Source of the DNA: Anaspis maculata | Taxonomy: Eukaryota; Arthropoda; Insecta; Coleoptera; Scraptiidae | DNA: 64,000 nucleotides | Direction: 5' to 3' | Assembly: GCA_949128115.1 (NCBI GenBank) | Contig: OX421967.1 | Span: 59,284,855-59,348,854, forward strand | In this document: piece by piece, positions 63,748-64,000 of the stretch | Position numbering within the stretch: position 1 is the first letter of the stretch | Layout of the letters: the number at the start of each line of letters is the position of its first letter | Position numbers and translations under genes: made by a program | The notes under the pieces: model-generated | What the model saw: the letters and a program-made list of their open reading frames with translations, nothing else | Told to the model about the DNA's origin: nothing | Databases searched by the model: none

Positions 63748-64000
63748 ATTTTTGTAACAAGCACCTTGGGAGGTAATGAAAGCCGTTTTCTATTTAATTT
63801 TCTTTTAGCGAGTTTTTTAATAATCTAGGTATAACTATTGTACAGTGTAGGTATGCAATGGAACTATGAGTAAATGCTGCAGCATTGTGTTGTCTATGCC
63901 TGCTAGGTATACCTCTACCTGCCCACCTATTTTGTTTCAATTGACATGAACACTATCATTTGAACCATCAACGACGGCCCACCGCGAAATGTGCTCCAGC
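63748..64000. repeat. Second copy of the Z8 3' flank at the window edge
   Basis: From GCACCTTGGGAGGTAATGAA to the last base it matches 61350-61770, minus the MITE. The window ends where the next Z8-like gene would finish, so another minus-strand ZNF copy probably lies just outside. Confidence 0.8.

Overview
This is eukaryotic, almost certainly insect, DNA. It has no operons. It holds several classes of LTR retrotransposons and DNA transposons with target-site duplications (TSDs), tRNA-derived short repeats, abundant TAGGTACCTACC-type microsatellites, and splice acceptors with TACTAAC-like branch points. The exact insect order cannot be settled from the sequence. Most of the 64 kb is a cluster of paralogous C2H2 zinc-finger (ZNF) genes that has been duplicated and heavily invaded by transposons.

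ZNF family. Seven loci are visible: Z1 (2491-3860 + 7302-7725), Z2 (12969-14288), Z3/4 (16322-16577 + 19555-19742), Z5 (22369-22444 + 26834-28093), Z6 (40548-42332), Z7 (48002-48952) and, on the minus strand, Z8 (61773-63104). Each full-length copy has a conserved N-terminal module with three C2H2 fingers, a spacer, and a tandem array of 93-bp units. Each unit is a 31-residue finger (C-x2-C-x12-H-x3-H) joined by a 10-residue AAAEDIVWFE-type linker instead of the usual 7-residue TGEKP linker. Z2, Z6 and Z8 are intact. Z1, Z3/4 and Z5 are each split by one transposon whose removal restores the reading frame at the junction (Z5 also has a 4-bp frameshift). Z7 is truncated by a frameshift.

Layout. 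1-2268: 3' part of a Ty3/gypsy-type element with its 3' LTR, inserted just upstream of Z1. 2491-7725: Z1, split by a 3.43-kb terminal-inverted-repeat (TIR) element. Three tandem units follow, each made of gypsy remnant, intergenic segment with a pogo-like transposase fragment, and ZNF gene: unit A (7726-14288), unit C (19743-28093) and unit B (28094-42332). Unit B also carries an apparently complete BEL/Pao retrotransposon (32209-38529) with identical LTRs. Z2 and Z6 share a 3' flank that contains a roughly 1-kb palindrome. Z7 follows after 3.5 kb of unassigned sequence. 49-54.9 kb holds degenerate repeats and another gypsy pol remnant. 55.4-56.0 kb holds the only non-repetitive, non-ZNF gene candidate, a 200-residue protein with an H1/H15-like winged-helix region and a Cys-rich tail. 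56-61 kb is a patchwork of small DNA transposons. The last 3 kb hold inverted Z8 and the beginning of a second copy of its 3' flank.

How it works together. The paralogues act as natural empty sites for each other, so most insertions here can be delimited to the base and ordered: gypsy and pogo remnants predate the duplications, while the hAT, BEL, SINE and MITE insertions came after. The picture is of a fast-evolving, array-length-variable ZNF cluster comparable in behaviour to other ZNF clusters that evolve against transposons; that functional analogy is inference.
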